Shown piece by piece: positions 7,631-15,157 of a stretch of 18,053 nt of DNA (positions within the stretch are counted from its first letter, which is position 1; each line of letters starts with the position of its first letter). The stretch spans positions 39,050 through 57,102 of the forward strand of contig FR884631.1 in NCBI GenBank assembly GCA_000436075.1. Direction: 5' to 3'. The DNA comes from Eggerthella sp. CAG:209 (GTDB lineage: Bacteria; Actinomycetota; Coriobacteriia; Coriobacteriales; Eggerthellaceae). The notes beneath the pieces were generated by a model that was not told where the DNA came from, did not search any database, and worked only from the letters and a program-made list of their open reading frames with translations. The translations under genes were made by a program, and so were the position numbers.

Positions 7631-10225
7631 ATGGGTATGGTTCTCACTGAAGGCGAAATTAGCACTTTTCAGGAATGCGTTCGCCGTGATTTGCTCACGT
7701 ATGTCAGCTATCCCTCTTTTAAGGGGGCTACTCGATGCTTTGCATATCCCCAGTTCTTGGTAGAAGACGAGACGCTTACGCTCCTTGAGGACAGTGCCTT
7801 CCCCGACAATGGCTGCCTTCCCATGGTTACGAGTCGTACCACTCCCCACGAGCTGCTTGGTATGTTTGGCAACGTTGTTGTTATGAGGGTGAACGACGAG
7901 CATCCTGGCCGTAATCGCAATTACCCAGAGAGTGAAGCATCTCGCTTCAATAGCATTATCGATCCTTACTTTGCTAAGGGCGCATCGTCGGTTGAGTTCA
8001 TGCCCCTTTCTCGGCATTCCCTTTCTGGTTCATTGGTGCAGGTGCTTGATATTCAAGAAATCATTGATTTAACTCATGCGCAGGCGCAGCCGGTACATGT
8101 CCGCTCGGTTGCGTCTCTTCCTCAAACCAAGCTCGTCGTGGTTTCTCAGGGCAAGTTGGGCGCACGCAAGTACTACGGACCCTTTGAGGCAACCTGTGTT
8201 GAAGGTGCTACCGTTCAGCTGCAGGCAAGCAATTCTTATGATTTACGTATCGGCGTTTTCGATGAGAGCGAATTCGATTTTTCCATTGATCTTGTTGACG
8301 ATCTGGGCAACATGGTTGCTCAATATATCAGCGCAGAAGAGCTTGATGCCCACGTAGCCGCTTCCGACAACATCTTTGATTGGATTACCGACAAAGACCT
8401 TCTCGATGCCCTGGGCAGGATTTCTCGTTCGGGCGAAACGCCCTTAACGAAGGGTCAAATGCGCGCTTTGAAAAGCGAGATTGCTTCCTGCCTCGATGAA
8501 GATGCGAAAATCGCCCTGATCCCCGAGCGCCGTGAGCGTATGCTGGGCCTACTTGGCACCTACGAAAGCTGGTCGACGCTTCCTGAATCGGTGAGGGATT
8601 CCGCCATTGAGAATGCCGACCCTCAGCAGTTGGCTGAATACGTGCTCTCTAATGAGCATTTCAGATCGTTCTATGACAAGGTTCTTGAAAGCGATCAGGT
8701 GCGTCAACGTGTTGAAAAAGAAAAGGCACAATATGCCGCGGAAGCCGCGGAGGCTCAGGCTGCTGCAAAACAGGCTCAGGAATCGCTGAGCCACGTGCAA
8801 GATGAGCTCAAGCGATTTGACGATGAACTCGATCTGCGTCGTAAGCGTTTCGAAGAAGAGATGTCGTCGCATGTCAAGATTGCCCAGGAGGAGCGAGACA
8901 AACTAGTTGAAGAGGTCCATGCCCTTAAAGAGCAAAAAGACAGCTTGGAATGTGGCAAGGAATCAGTGCAGCGTCAAATTGGTGAACTGGTGTCTTCTTT
9001 TTCAAATGAAGAAGTCTTGATGGGTCGGGTCCTTGAGAGCGCGGCATTGAAGCAGGTTGTCTCTGCGGTAGGCGGATTGTCGGGGTCTAAACATGTGAGT
9101 GCCGATGAGGGATACCTTTCTGCTACTTCTTCCGTTGCGCCACGGCTTTCAGAGGAAGATGGGTCTGATCCTGGGGCTTTGCTCTCGAAACTTGATGACC
9201 TCATCGGCTCATCGTATGGCCGCGATATTGCCAAAAACGATCTTGCCAATGTGCTCATCTGCCTTACTCAGGGCTACATTACAGCTCTTGCTGGTTTGCC
9301 TGGTACGGGCAAAACGTCTCTTGTGAATATTCTCGCTGAGGTTCTTGGCTTGAAAAATGCCGCCTCGAAGCGCTTTGTCGAGGTGCCAGTTGAAAAAGGC
9401 TGGACATCCTACAAGGATTTCATCGGCTATTACAACCCCTTTAGCGAGTCGCTCGAAAAGTCCAATCCCGTTGCATTCGATGCGCTTTCACTTCTGAATG
9501 CCGAATGCGAGCAGGGGGTTGCGGATGGTGATGCGGCGCCGTATTTATTCCTGCTTGACGAGGCCAACCTCAGTTCCATCGAACACTATTGGTCGCCGTT
9601 TTTGCGCGCCTGCGATTCCTTCCGTGATGGTTCGTTTGAGATTTCTTTGGGCGGGAACCACTCCTTCAAAGTGCCGAGTTACTTGCGCTTTATCGCGACG
9701 GTAAACTTCGATCATACAACCGAGGAGTTGTCGCCTCGGTTCTTGGACCGCAGCTGGGTGGTTACCCTCGATCCGCAAGCTCTAGACCTGGATGACCTTG
9801 GCAATCCCTTGCCTCCCTTTAACCATAAGGACGCGAGCGCCTATTCGTATCAGGCTCTTCAGGCGGCTTTCGGTCCAAGGAGCAATGCCTTGCTGAGCGT
9901 TGAGCTTGAAGCGAAGCTGAAGGAAGTGGTCGAGCTATGTGCTCGCCATCGCTACCCTGTAAGTCCGCGCAGCCAGAAAATGATGCTTTCATATGCCTGT
10001 ACAGCGGCGAGCGTTATGGATTGCTCGTCTGCGCAAACCCAATATGCTCCTGTTGATTACGCCATTGCACAAAAAGTGCTTCCGGTTCTTTCGGGAACCG
10101 AAGAGCGCTTAGGAGCTCTGCTCGAGGAGCTTTCCTTGGTAAGTAATCTTCCGTTGACTAAGGCTCGCGTCGATCACATGCTTGAGGCTGGCGAAGACAG
10201 TGGCTATTACCAGTACTTTGCGTAA
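7631..10225 (+). CDS. McrB-like AAA+ motor protein with central coiled coil
   Basis: The 864-aa product is the likely NTP-driven translocase of a McrBC-type, modification- or structure-dependent restriction system. Seen: an N-terminal region (1-345) with no domain I recognise; a charged heptad-rich segment at about 350-450 predicted to be coiled coil; then an AAA+ domain with Walker A GLPGTGKT (555-562), Walker B LFLLDEAN (639-646) and NFDHTTEELSPRFLDRS (692-708), which carries the sensor asparagine and a likely arginine finger. DEANLSSIEHYWSPFL resembles the AAA proteins paired with DUF2357 nucleases. The exact GTP-binding motif of E. coli McrB (MNTADRS) is not present, so ATP use is possible. 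Start ATG 7631 has GGGAAGAAAG upstream; ATG 7637 is an alternative. It overlaps the nuclease gene. Family good; target and exact role inferred. Confidence 0.82.
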   Translation: MGMVLTEGEISTFQECVRRDLLTYVSYPSFKGATRCFAYPQFLVEDETLTLLEDSAFPDNGCLPMVTSRTTPHELLGMFGNVVVMRVNDEHPGRNRNYPESEASRFNSIIDPYFAKGASSVEFMPLSRHSLSGSLVQVLDIQEIIDLTHAQAQPVHVRSVASLPQTKLVVVSQGKLGARKYYGPFEATCVEGATVQLQASNSYDLRIGVFDESEFDFSIDLVDDLGNMVAQYISAEELDAHVAASDNIFDWITDKDLLDALGRISRSGETPLTKGQMRALKSEIASCLDEDAKIALIPERRERMLGLLGTYESWSTLPESVRDSAIENADPQQLAEYVLSNEHFRSFYDKVLESDQVRQRVEKEKAQYAAEAAEAQAAAKQAQESLSHVQDELKRFDDELDLRRKRFEEEMSSHVKIAQEERDKLVEEVHALKEQKDSLECGKESVQRQIGELVSSFSNEEVLMGRVLESAALKQVVSAVGGLSGSKHVSADEGYLSATSSVAPRLSEEDGSDPGALLSKLDDLIGSSYGRDIAKNDLANVLICLTQGYITALAGLPGTGKTSLVNILAEVLGLKNAASKRFVEVPVEKGWTSYKDFIGYYNPFSESLEKSNPVAFDALSLLNAECEQGVADGDAAPYLFLLDEANLSSIEHYWSPFLRACDSFRDGSFEISLGGNHSFKVPSYLRFIATVNFDHTTEELSPRFLDRSWVVTLDPQALDLDDLGNPLPPFNHKDASAYSYQALQAAFGPRSNALLSVELEAKLKEVVELCARHRYPVSPRSQKMMLSYACTAASVMDCSSAQTQYAPVDYAIAQKVLPVLSGTEERLGALLEELSLVSNLPLTKARVDHMLEAGEDSGYYQYFA

Positions 10226-12143
10226 AGGCCCCTACAATTGGGTGTTGCGTTTGGTGGATGCATCAAACGGCGACCGCGTTGATTTTCCCCTGCTCGAAAA
10301 CTATGCGCCTGTTTCCTTGGATCTTGCTGCAGAAGGTATTGTCCACGAATCGCATGGGTATCGTGCTCTATTGGCAACCGATGCTCCTCTTGGCTCGCCT
10401 GAAGAGGGGAGCATCTTATGGTCGGTCAATGGAGAGGAACCTATAGCTCTTTGCGCCCGCGTGGTTCCTAATCATGTTGAAGAAGTCCATAACTCCCAAC
10501 TGCATCTTTACCAGCTGCTTTCCGAAAAGGGGGATGAGTGGTTTCCTTTTTCTATGACCTACGGCTTTGCATCGATTTCCCTTCAGGTGGGCATACCCGG
10601 GGAAGGTCTGCGGGTCCTTTCAACGAAGGATATCGCTTGCGCCTGCGACAGGGATGATCAAGAGGCTTCCGTACTGGGCATGGTTGATGCCCTGATATCG
10701 GGAAGCGATGACGAAGCGATTCGGTGGATGTTCGGTGAGGGCCAAGCTCGAGAAAACAGGTATGCCTTGGTGGAGTCGGGCACGGTTTCCGATACCTCCG
10801 AATCGCTTTCCTCATTTCTTGCTCTTTGCGAAAGGGTGGTTCGCGGATATGAGGCAAATCTTAATTATTTCTGTACCCATGCTCATTGTCGCACCGTGAA
10901 GACAAATGTCATGGTTTCACCTCTTCAAATGCGCCGTTTGGGGCGTGAGGAATTGCTTTGGTTGGCGGGCAACCCTGATGTGCTTCATGCGACCGACACG
11001 AAAACGCCCTTACGCATTAATGGTAGGTATGTTGTCCCCGCTCATATGCGCACTGAGCGGCCCAAGAAGACATTCGACACCAAGGAAAACCGAGCGCTAT
11101 TGTCCTATGCCGAAGAGGTTGCTGCAGCGCTTGGCCGCATCATTGAGGGAGCACAGGATGATATTGCCCATATCGAGGCCATGATTGGTCGCTTGGAGGG
11201 GCTTGATGATGGCGAGGGTCTGATCCCGGCGCTCTTGATGTTGAGGACTTGTTTTGAACGAGAGCAACCTCTTTTGCGCAAGGCCATTGCCCTCCGTAAA
11301 AGAATGCGCAGCATAGCCAAGGCGCTTGATCGTGCGCTGCCCGATGTGTGTTGCATTCGCTATCGTCTGCCGAAGCGAACCAAGATATTCCAGGAAATCC
11401 CTGCTTACGCCGAAATCCATGCTCTCATGCGTGCATGGGATGCATTTGGAGAATTTCAAATGCAGCGTGATGGCATGGTTCTGCACACCTGGAAGATGGA
11501 CAAGCTCTACGAATACTATGTGCTCTACGAGTTGCTATCCGTTTTGCGTGGTAGAGGGTTTTCGCCTAACGGATCATTGGATGCTAGCCCTATTGAGCAG
11601 GCGCACTATAGCCTTGACTCGCGCTATTTTCAAAATGAAACCCAGGTCGCAACGGTCTTTCGCCTGGTTCGTGGCGACGAGCGAATCACGTTGTATTACC
11701 AGCCGGTTATCTATGGCGACGAGCGCGAGGAGCATGGAATTTCGCTGCATCGAACCACGTTGACCTCTGCAGGTTTCGATTCTTATTGGACGCCTGATTA
11801 CCTCATAGTCCACGAATCATGCGAAGGCACAAGGACGCTCGTGCTCGACGCCAAGTTCCGCAAGGTGTCAGCGGTGAAGTTCGATGGCTCGGAAAACGAT
11901 GCCAAGAGTTGTATGTTGGAGTGCTTACGCAAATACAAACTGGAAACATGTGGCGTCAAGGGTGCTTCGGTGGATGCCCTGTGGTTGCTGTGCGGTAGGA
12001 CGCAATCGTACTATTTAGAGAGTTTGCAGCAGTCATCGTGGGCTCTGAAGCAGCGTTTCACGCCTGACGGCATTGCTGCGGTAGCTCCCGGGGCAAATGC
12101 GTTGTCTGAGTTCCTCGATGTTGTGAGAATCGGTATCGAATAG
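10200..12143 (+). CDS. McrC-like DUF2357 / PD-(D/E)XK nuclease
   Basis: The 647-aa product is the probable nuclease partner of the preceding AAA+ protein. Seen: KTFDTKENRALL (about 290-301), a hallmark of DUF2357 proteins; a helical middle; WKMDKLYEYYVLYELL (431-446); and a C-terminal PD-(D/E)XK core with TPDYLIV (531-537) and LVLDAKFRK (547-555), in which Asp533, Asp550 and Lys552 are the expected metal-binding and catalytic residues. All key residues are present. Its start lies inside the end of the upstream gene in another frame. GTG 10200 is my choice, with GAGG 12 bases before it; TTG 10182 and GTG 10242 are alternatives. The overlap of about 26 bases implies coupled translation and a fixed ratio of the two proteins. 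A strong hairpin terminates the operon. Nuclease family is well supported; anti-phage function is inference from the family. Confidence 0.85.
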   Translation: MAITSTLRKGPYNWVLRLVDASNGDRVDFPLLENYAPVSLDLAAEGIVHESHGYRALLATDAPLGSPEEGSILWSVNGEEPIALCARVVPNHVEEVHNSQLHLYQLLSEKGDEWFPFSMTYGFASISLQVGIPGEGLRVLSTKDIACACDRDDQEASVLGMVDALISGSDDEAIRWMFGEGQARENRYALVESGTVSDTSESLSSFLALCERVVRGYEANLNYFCTHAHCRTVKTNVMVSPLQMRRLGREELLWLAGNPDVLHATDTKTPLRINGRYVVPAHMRTERPKKTFDTKENRALLSYAEEVAAALGRIIEGAQDDIAHIEAMIGRLEGLDDGEGLIPALLMLRTCFEREQPLLRKAIALRKRMRSIAKALDRALPDVCCIRYRLPKRTKIFQEIPAYAEIHALMRAWDAFGEFQMQRDGMVLHTWKMDKLYEYYVLYELLSVLRGRGFSPNGSLDASPIEQAHYSLDSRYFQNETQVATVFRLVRGDERITLYYQPVIYGDEREEHGISLHRTTLTSAGFDSYWTPDYLIVHESCEGTRTLVLDAKFRKVSAVKFDGSENDAKSCMLECLRKYKLETCGVKGASVDALWLLCGRTQSYYLESLQQSSWALKQRFTPDGIAAVAPGANALSEFLDVVRIGIE

Positions 12144-12222
12144 GACTGGCTCGGCAAACCTATTCTGAATAGTGCTCTTTTATGTATCCGACGAGCTCTT
12201 CTTTGTAGCGTCATTGTATGCG

Positions 12223-12254
12223 AAAGGAAGTGCGTCCGCTGACGCACTTCCTTT
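12223..12254. terminator. 14-bp bidirectional terminator hairpin
   Basis: AAAGGAAGTGCGTC (12223-12236), loop CGCT, GACGCACTTCCTTT (12241-12254) is a perfect 14-bp stem whose A/T ends provide U runs on both strands. It sits between the convergent nuclease gene and the 191-aa gene and probably ends both transcripts. The 79 bases before it contain only a small palindrome (CTATTC-T-GAATAG, 12160-12172). Confidence 0.8.
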
Positions 12255-12259
12255 ACGGC

Positions 12260-12334
12260 AAAAGCCCCGTTTCGCTTGGTGCCTGTTTCGGCCTTGGCTG
12301 CTGCCAGGGTGGACATTATGCGCAAGGCGGGGCT
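12260..12334 (-). terminator. Long-loop hairpin after the 191-aa gene
   Basis: On the minus strand AGCCCCG (12334-12328) can pair with CGGGGCT (12269-12263), followed by TTTTGCC. The 58-nt loop holds a nested stem CCCTGGC/GCCAAGG with one wobble pair. It starts within ten bases of the stop codon of the 191-aa gene, so it is probably a 3' end structure or part of a small folded RNA. The large loop makes it a weak terminator by itself. Confidence 0.4.
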
Positions 12335-12341
12335 CGTCTGT

Positions 12342-12917
12342 CTATTCAGGGAGGTTGTCCTTCCATGCTTTTAGGTCGCTGGCGGGAATTGTCATAATGC
12401 GCACCATTTCGGAAGCCTTATGGAATACTTCGTCTTTCAACCCGTCGTCGTAGAGAACGGTGTGCACGATAATGGCCTTTGCGAGTTCGAGCGTGTTTGC
12501 CGACTCGTTTATTTCCCAGAAATCCTTGATGAAATCAACGCTCTCAAGCAGCCCTTCCCAACATTCATCGCTCATGCTGCTCCAAGAGTGGAAATCGTCC
12601 CTTTCGCAGCGGTGGGCCTCATCAACCATGACGATGGCGGGGTTTTTGATCCTTCGCATACCTTCAAGCGTTTTGTCGTTGTTTTGCGGAAAGGGCTTTC
12701 CGTATGCGTATGAATCGAACTCTTCTTTGGTGGGTAACAGCTGTCGTAAGGGTTCAACGAGTTCGATCAAAAAGCTTGCGTTGTCCAGATAGATATCTGA
12801 TCCTTTGAACTCCTTTAAGCGCTCGGTGCGAAACCTTGTTTGCCGATCTTCGAGGGATTGAGATTCTGCATGTTCGAGAAGCTGATCAAGAGTGCATTTG
12901 TTCTGGCTCGGATTCAT
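12342..12917 (-). CDS. Unrecognised 191-aa soluble protein in the clpP-virD4 cluster
   Basis: I do not recognise a family. The product is acidic and soluble-looking, with no signal peptide or membrane span, and is probably mostly helical. A stretch VMVDEAHRC (about 96-104) recalls a DEAH box, but there is no Walker A or other helicase motif, so this is likely chance. The C-terminal half is rich in Glu, Asp and Trp. The gene is surely translated: TAAGGAGG, in which the stop of the virD4-like gene runs into a perfect ribosome site, lies five bases before the ATG, and the gap to virD4 is ten bases. It therefore belongs to the same operon and is its last gene, followed by terminators. A role with the VirD4-like ATPase or the protease, for instance as adaptor or substrate, is only inferred from position. 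Confidence 0.75.
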   Translation of the reverse strand: MNPSQNKCTLDQLLEHAESQSLEDRQTRFRTERLKEFKGSDIYLDNASFLIELVEPLRQLLPTKEEFDSYAYGKPFPQNNDKTLEGMRRIKNPAIVMVDEAHRCERDDFHSWSSMSDECWEGLLESVDFIKDFWEINESANTLELAKAIIVHTVLYDDGLKDEVFHKASEMVRIMTIPASDLKAWKDNLPE

Positions 12918-12927
12918 TGGTGCCTCC

Positions 12928-14310
12928 TTACGCGGCGAAGAAATCGGTGTTTATGGTGGGGTCGGCATCGGTTGGGCACTCGTTGGCCAGAGTCGCTTCC
13001 TCTTCAAAACGGAGCTTGAATTGGCCATCTTGGCTTATTTGATGTTTGCATTCGCAAATAGCCTGAAGAAAGGGGTACTCGGGGTGTTCCTCGAGACGGT
13101 AGGCGTTGTCGCGGACGCCGCGTTTGCCTCGTTCGAAATACCACCAGGAATCAGCGGGCGTTTCGAGCAGGGCGAACGCTGGTTTGTTGGCCCTGAGGCT
13201 GAAGTAGCGGGCGGTTGCTTCGTCTTGGACCGCTAGAAGCAGGTGTCGGTCGCAGTTTCCTATGATGGAGTTTGCCGCCGCCATGCCATAGCGTGCTTCT
13301 AGCTGGCTCACCGTTTGACAGATTATCGTTGCACTGATTTCGCGGCTGCGTATAACCGCCAGCATATCATCGATATGTGGAATGTTCAGGTTTGCGAAAT
13401 CGTCCAGGATGAAGCGCACGGGAATGGGAAGCCTGTGCTCGGTGTAGTCGCGATCGGCGCTGCTGCAAAGGCGGGTAAAAGCCTGTTCGATGAAGAGGCT
13501 GGTAAGTCCCTCGAGGCTGTGATCTATGTCGTCGATGGTTACGAACAGGGCGCGCTTCTCTCGTCCAAACGAGCTGAAGTCGATGCGGTTGGGGTTGGCG
13601 TAAGAATTGAGCGCTCCCTCGAATCCGAACGGCAATAGATTTGCAGCGATAATGCCCAGGATGCTTGAGTGCATCTTTTCGGCGCCGCAGGTGGCTTTTG
13701 ACCGGTTATAGAGAGATGCAGCATAACTATCGGGGTTATGCATTGCCAGATCGTTAAAGAGGTGCTGGATTTTGCCGCTGCCACTTTCGAATAGCTTGAT
13801 AACCGAAGCCATGGTCCACTCGCGTTCGGGCAATGCCTCGAACACATAGGCGATATAGCTCGATAGATAATTAGCTGCGGCAAGTCCCCAGAAGGGATCG
13901 GACTGCTGCGCTTCTTTCGGGCAAATGGCGCTTGCAATGGCGATGATGTCTTGCTGGTTTGGTTTGCCGTTTTCGATGCGGACCTGATGCAAGGGATCGT
14001 ATCCGCAGGTGCCACCCATGGTGGTGAAGTCAAGCTGATCTACTTTGTAGCCTTGCAGGGCGAGGTAAGCTCCCATTTCGTTATAAAGGATCCCTTTCGT
14101 GTCTAGCACAATATAGGACCCTTGGCACTGCATCAGATTGGGTTTGAGGTGATTGCGGGTTTTACCGCTGCCAGAGCAACCCAGCACAAGGATGTTGTTG
14201 TTCATTCCTGTTTGCCAACTGTCGGTATTGGCGGCGATGTGTTTGGTGAGGACGATGTTTCCCTGATAGGCTGCTCGGTCGTTAGCTGCTGAAGTGATGT
14301 TCGATTTCAT
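12928..14310 (-). CDS. VirD4/TraG-type ATPase without membrane anchor
   Basis: A 460-aa member of the HerA/FtsK-like P-loop ATPases that act as coupling proteins in conjugation. Seen: Walker A GCSGSGKT (44-51) followed by KPNLMQ, the SYIVLDTKG strand (65-73, where relatives usually have DPKG), Walker B ILDDFANL (301-308, second acidic residue Asp rather than Glu), RSREISATIICQTVSQLEAR (321-340), and IIGNCDRHL (349-357). These match the CD1115-like TraG/VirD4 branch of Gram-positive mobile elements. The usual N-terminal membrane helices are absent: the protein starts about 40 residues before the P-loop. The start is supported by AGGAGA four bases upstream of ATG 14310. No relaxase or secretion gene is nearby; clpP-like lies 64 bases upstream and the 191-aa gene 10 bases downstream. 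Family is secure; conjugative function is doubtful in this setting. Confidence 0.88.
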   Translation of the reverse strand: MKSNITSAANDRAAYQGNIVLTKHIAANTDSWQTGMNNNILVLGCSGSGKTRNHLKPNLMQCQGSYIVLDTKGILYNEMGAYLALQGYKVDQLDFTTMGGTCGYDPLHQVRIENGKPNQQDIIAIASAICPKEAQQSDPFWGLAAANYLSSYIAYVFEALPEREWTMASVIKLFESGSGKIQHLFNDLAMHNPDSYAASLYNRSKATCGAEKMHSSILGIIAANLLPFGFEGALNSYANPNRIDFSSFGREKRALFVTIDDIDHSLEGLTSLFIEQAFTRLCSSADRDYTEHRLPIPVRFILDDFANLNIPHIDDMLAVIRSREISATIICQTVSQLEARYGMAAANSIIGNCDRHLLLAVQDEATARYFSLRANKPAFALLETPADSWWYFERGKRGVRDNAYRLEEHPEYPFLQAICECKHQISQDGQFKLRFEEEATLANECPTDADPTINTDFFAA

Positions 14311-14338
14311 GTGCTCTCCTTAGCGTTGCGTGCTGGTT

Positions 14339-14353
14339 GCGGTATGGGACCGC
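14339..14353. repeat. Small hairpin between clpP-like and virD4-like genes
   Basis: GCGGT-ATGGG-ACCGC is a perfect 5-bp stem in the 64-bp gap between the two genes. It has no T tract, so it is not an obvious terminator; an RNA-processing or stability element is possible. Confidence 0.3.
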
Positions 14354-14374
14354 GAACCTAATATGCTTATCCTT

Positions 14375-14968
14375 TTAAAGACTCGTGATGATGCGATCTG
14401 CCATGCCATTGGCTATGGCTTCTTCTGCTTCGAAATAGGTGTCTTTCGCTGTTAGCTCGAAGACCTCTTCGAGGTTCATTCCCGTGTGCTGGGAGATAAC
14501 CTGTGCGGTAATGTCGCGGATTCTCATCAGGTCATCGGCGCGAGCTTTTACGGACAGTGCGCTGCCACCGATTCCGCCGCCAATAAGCGGATCGTGGATC
14601 ATCACGCGGCTGTGGGGCAGCATTTCGCGTTGGTCTCCCGCGATGAATAGCAATGCTGCCATGCTTGCTGCCATTCCGAGGCATACCGTGTGAATCGGGC
14701 AGCTGACGGCCTGCATTACGTCATACAGCGCAAGGCCGGATTGAACTTCTCCGCCGGGGCTGTTGATGTAGAGGGTGATAGGCAATTGCTGGTCTTCTTT
14801 CTGAAGATGCAGAAGGCAGCGAATAGCGGTTGAAACCGAGCCGGCGTCAATTGCGCCAGTGATTTCTATTTCGCGAGAAGCGAGCATTTCGTCTCGTATG
14901 TCGTATAGACGCAGGCCATCCGAGGTTTCCTGCATTACGAGTGGGGAATAGGTTGATGTTTGGTCCAT
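14375..14968 (-). CDS. ClpP-like serine protease subunit, divergent
   Basis: A 197-aa member of the ClpP family, the barrel-shaped peptidase that works with a ring ATPase. Seen: INSPGGEVQSGLALYDVM (68-85), the nucleophile in GMAASMAA (Ser102), RVMIHDPL with His125, and KDTYFEAEEA with Asp176, so the Ser-His-Asp triad is complete. It differs from housekeeping ClpP in a 15-20 residue N-terminal lead, in MIHDPLIGGGIGGSA where ClpP has MIHQP followed by a Gln-rich turn, and in the handle-helix region. No clpX or clpA gene is adjacent; the neighbour is the VirD4-like ATPase. ATG 14968 is preceded by GAAAGGA at seven bases. It heads the minus-strand operon and has a long structured leader. It is an accessory paralogue rather than, I think, the main clpP. 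Confidence 0.87.
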   Translation of the reverse strand: MDQTSTYSPLVMQETSDGLRLYDIRDEMLASREIEITGAIDAGSVSTAIRCLLHLQKEDQQLPITLYINSPGGEVQSGLALYDVMQAVSCPIHTVCLGMAASMAALLFIAGDQREMLPHSRVMIHDPLIGGGIGGSALSVKARADDLMRIRDITAQVISQHTGMNLEEVFELTAKDTYFEAEEAIANGMADRIITSL

Positions 14969-14989
14969 GATTTAGTCCTTTCTTTTGGG

Positions 14990-15004
14990 CATGGCTGAGC
15001 CATG
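14990..15004. promoter_or_regulatory. 15-bp palindrome just upstream of the clpP-like ribosome site
   Basis: CATGGCT-G-AGCCATG is a perfect 7-bp inverted repeat about 22 bases before the clpP-like start codon. It could be an operator or an mRNA hairpin affecting ribosome access. A tiny reading frame (MHGSAMPKRKD) runs from it into the ribosome site and stops four bases before the ATG, a possible leader peptide of very low certainty. Confidence 0.35.
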
Positions 15005-15059
15005 CATAGGTGGGTGGTATGCGGTTTTCAAGCTGCTGCAAACTCGCCGGAAAGGAATA

Positions 15060-15157
15060 GTGGCGTGAAGCTTTGGTTTTGGACGTGCCAAACTAAAGCC
15101 ACGGCATCGGTGGATGCATCAAGGTACGCCGAGACAAGCTCGGGATAGGACCGAGCT
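15060..15157 (-). other. Hairpin-rich leader of the clpP-like operon
   Basis: Three stems lie in tandem. GCTTT(15070-15074)/AAAGC(15095-15099) encloses TTTGG-ACGTG-CCAAA (15078-15092). GCATC-GGTG-GATGC lies at 15104-15117. AGCTCGG-GATAGGA-CCGAGCT lies at 15137-15157. The arm CTCGG (15139-15143) can also pair with CCGAG (15129-15133), so two exclusive folds are possible. All are upstream of the clpP-like gene on the minus strand. I cannot match them to a known riboswitch or RNA family. The DNA could instead be decayed mobile-element sequence. Confidence 0.4.

Noticed and set aside
12603..12629. DEAH-like motif (VMVDEAHRC) in the 191-aa protein as evidence for a helicase
   Set aside because: No Walker A or other helicase motifs and the protein is far too short; the match is probably chance.
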